A stretch of DNA of 23,196 nt from UMGS363 sp964402055 (GTDB lineage Bacteria; Bacillota; Clostridia; Oscillospirales; Ruminococcaceae): assembly GCA_964402055.1 (NCBI GenBank), contig CAYOAV010000027.1:1-23196 (forward strand), given 5' to 3'. Below are positions 22,413-23,196 of the stretch, piece after piece. The position numbers and the translations under genes were made by a program. Within the stretch, counting starts at the first letter, position 1, and each line of letters starts with the position of its first letter. The notes under the pieces were generated by a model. It was not told where the DNA came from. It did not search any database and saw nothing but the letters and a program-made list of their open reading frames with translations.

Positions 22413-22453
22413 AAAAACAACTCCTAATTCCAAAAATCGAATATTTCCCCTTT

Positions 22454-22482
22454 ATTATACCATAGTAAAGTATTTTTTGCAA
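22454..22482 (-). promoter_or_regulatory. Sigma-A promoter of purB
   Basis: On the minus strand TTGCAA (22482-22477) is 17 nt from a perfect TATAAT (22459-22454). Transcription would begin near 22447, about 35 nt before the ATG, leaving no room for a purine riboswitch. Confidence 0.78.
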
Positions 22483-22524
22483 GTATTTATGTGATAAAAA
22501 ACAAAAGTCTGTCCATTTTTGAAA

Positions 22525-22929
22525 TTATTGCAAAAGAGCCTTTCCGATTTCACGGCATTTTTCCTTGTCGTCATCCGTAGGCATACCGTTTGCAATTACG
22601 CCATTTCCGATGAGTAAAGCTCCCTTGCTTTTTACTCGTTCCTCCCAGCTTCTCATCCATTCGCCATCGCCCCAGCCGTATGAACCGAAAAGTGCAACCT
22701 TTTTGCCGTTGAGCTTATCCTCAATAGATGCAAAAAACGGCTCAAATTCACTGTCCTCAAGCTCCTCTGCTCCCATTGCAGGGCAACCGAACGCCAATGC
22801 GTCATAATCGTCAACGCTCGCCTTAAATTCGTTTACATTGTAAAGCTCTGCATCTGCACCCTCGGAAACCGCCTTAGCCATTTCCTCTGTACAGCCTGTA
22901 CCACTCCAAAAAATTACTGCTGTTTTCAT
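22525..22929 (-). CDS. Short-chain flavodoxin
   Basis: A 134-aa FMN-binding electron carrier. The phosphate-binding loop is WSGTGCTEEMA, the second FMN loop is GCPAMGAEELE, and the third region is GSYGWGDGEWM, all in the order of classic clostridial flavodoxins. It would replace ferredoxin in low-potential electron transfer, especially under iron limitation. AAAGGAGG precedes the ATG. It appears monocistronic; I saw no firm promoter or strong terminator. The 22483-22524 stretch after its stop holds only a weak AT-rich run. Confidence 0.95.
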   Translation of the reverse strand: MKTAVIFWSGTGCTEEMAKAVSEGADAELYNVNEFKASVDDYDALAFGCPAMGAEELEDSEFEPFFASIEDKLNGKKVALFGSYGWGDGEWMRSWEERVKSKGALLIGNGVIANGMPTDDDKEKCREIGKALLQ

Positions 22930-23196
22930 AATAAAATCCTCCTTTAATATGATTTGTTATTTTATCATACAAGTATTAATAGCGTCCAGTACCGACTCAC
23001 GTTCGGTACATATCGAAGTTAATGCTAAACACTATTTAAAATTTAGAAAAAAATCAAGCCGACATCTTGCATCTGTTGAAAACAGTTTTATATGTGATTT
23101 CGGCAAGGTTTTTCTTAGCCGCTCCTACGCAAAGAAAGCAGATAAGCAAAAGTACGATACAAAAGCGACATAATTTTCATGTTATGTTCTCCTTTT
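22930..23196. other. Right edge without a confident gene
   Basis: This 267-bp stretch holds a 7-bp inverted repeat GTACCGA/TCGGTAC (22989-22995 with 23003-23009) and no ORF with good coding features. A 74-codon plus-strand frame (22949-23173) has no RBS and odd composition. The small minus-strand ORF near the edge is listed separately. A promoter for flavodoxin must lie here, but only a weak -10 TAAAAT near 22960 was seen. Confidence 0.5.
23115..23180 (-). CDS. Possible 21-codon ORF with strong RBS (or decayed gene start)
   Basis: On the minus strand AAAAGGAG at the window edge is 8 nt before an ATG at 23180. The frame encodes 21 mostly hydrophobic and basic residues (MKIMSLLYRTFAYLLSLRRSG) shown here only to illustrate a signal-like start; it stops at 23115. 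In the next frame a hydrophobic stretch followed by KKNLAEITYKTVFNRCKMSA continues to a TGA. One lost base near 23166 would join the two into a small exported peptide. It may be a real small peptide, a frameshifted relic or chance. Confidence 0.25.
   Translation of the reverse strand: MKIMSLLYRTFAYLLSLRRSG

Noticed and set aside
23060..23072. Third partial copy of the island repeat (GACATCTTGC) near the right edge
   Set aside because: The match is only about 10 bp in opposite orientation without shared flanks, which can occur by chance in a window of this size.
22949..23173. 74-codon plus-strand frame at the right edge
   Set aside because: No ribosome binding site, no family features, and it starts inside the 5' region of the flavodoxin gene on the other strand.
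1..23196. CRISPR array, integrase, transposase or insertion sequence
   Set aside because: No spaced repeat array and no integrase or transposase motif was found in any frame given. The island repeats are two short copies only.

Overview
The window looks like a chromosomal segment of a low-to-mid GC, Gram-positive Clostridia member, most like a Ruminococcus-type Oscillospiraceae. The reasons are strong AGGAGG-type ribosome binding sites, many TTGACA-17-TATAAT promoters, a SpoVT regulator (spore-forming ancestry), a ClpC-type ATPase, a DivIVA-like coiled-coil protein and two chemoreceptor genes. The species cannot be fixed from sequence alone.

Layout. (1) 1-4295: the end of an off-window transcript (terminator 20-53), then a tight four-gene operon: ABC ATPase, ABC-2 permease, a membrane-anchored secreted protein of unknown function, and a six-TM chemoreceptor. 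It ends at a terminator shared with the convergent operon. (2) 4297-5940, minus strand: a DivIVA-like coiled-coil gene followed 2 nt later by a lone fumarase beta-subunit gene. (3) 6123-11211: a ClpC-like protease ATPase; a MATE exporter behind a promoter-leader-terminator unit (candidate riboswitch, possibly guanidine-IV); and a DRE-TIM aldolase-like enzyme. (4) 11234-14051, minus strand: tRNA-Arg(ACG) with its own promoter and terminator, and an operon of a beta-lactamase-fold serine hydrolase, pyridoxamine kinase and TrmL. (5) 14094-15871: a Phd/RelE-type toxin-antitoxin pair and cysK. (6) 15916-18432, minus strand: spoVT and a chemoreceptor gene broken by one in-frame TAA. (7) 18531-19475: a membrane-anchored VanY-like D,D-carboxypeptidase. 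(8) 19529-20910: an AT-rich accessory island. (9) 20979-22929, minus strand: purB and a short flavodoxin, then an edge with no confident gene.

The most interesting region is the island at 19529-20910. Three closely packed genes behind one strong promoter encode a protein with a PARP-like ADP-ribosyltransferase pattern (H10, Y41, Q152), a 64-residue highly acidic protein, and a SecB-family chaperone. The order toxin, antitoxin, chaperone and the pairing of an ADP-ribosyltransferase with SecB match the design of toxin-antitoxin-chaperone (TAC) systems, especially the anti-phage CmdTAC system of Escherichia coli. SecB is not a normal component of Firmicutes export. A 22-bp direct repeat with one mismatch flanks the cassette. 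The toxin has a GTG start, a two-codon ORF overlapping that start, and a ribosome binding site that can be paired by upstream sequence. I infer a Gram-positive CmdTAC-like defence or addiction cassette. The family assignments come from reading motifs, not from a search.
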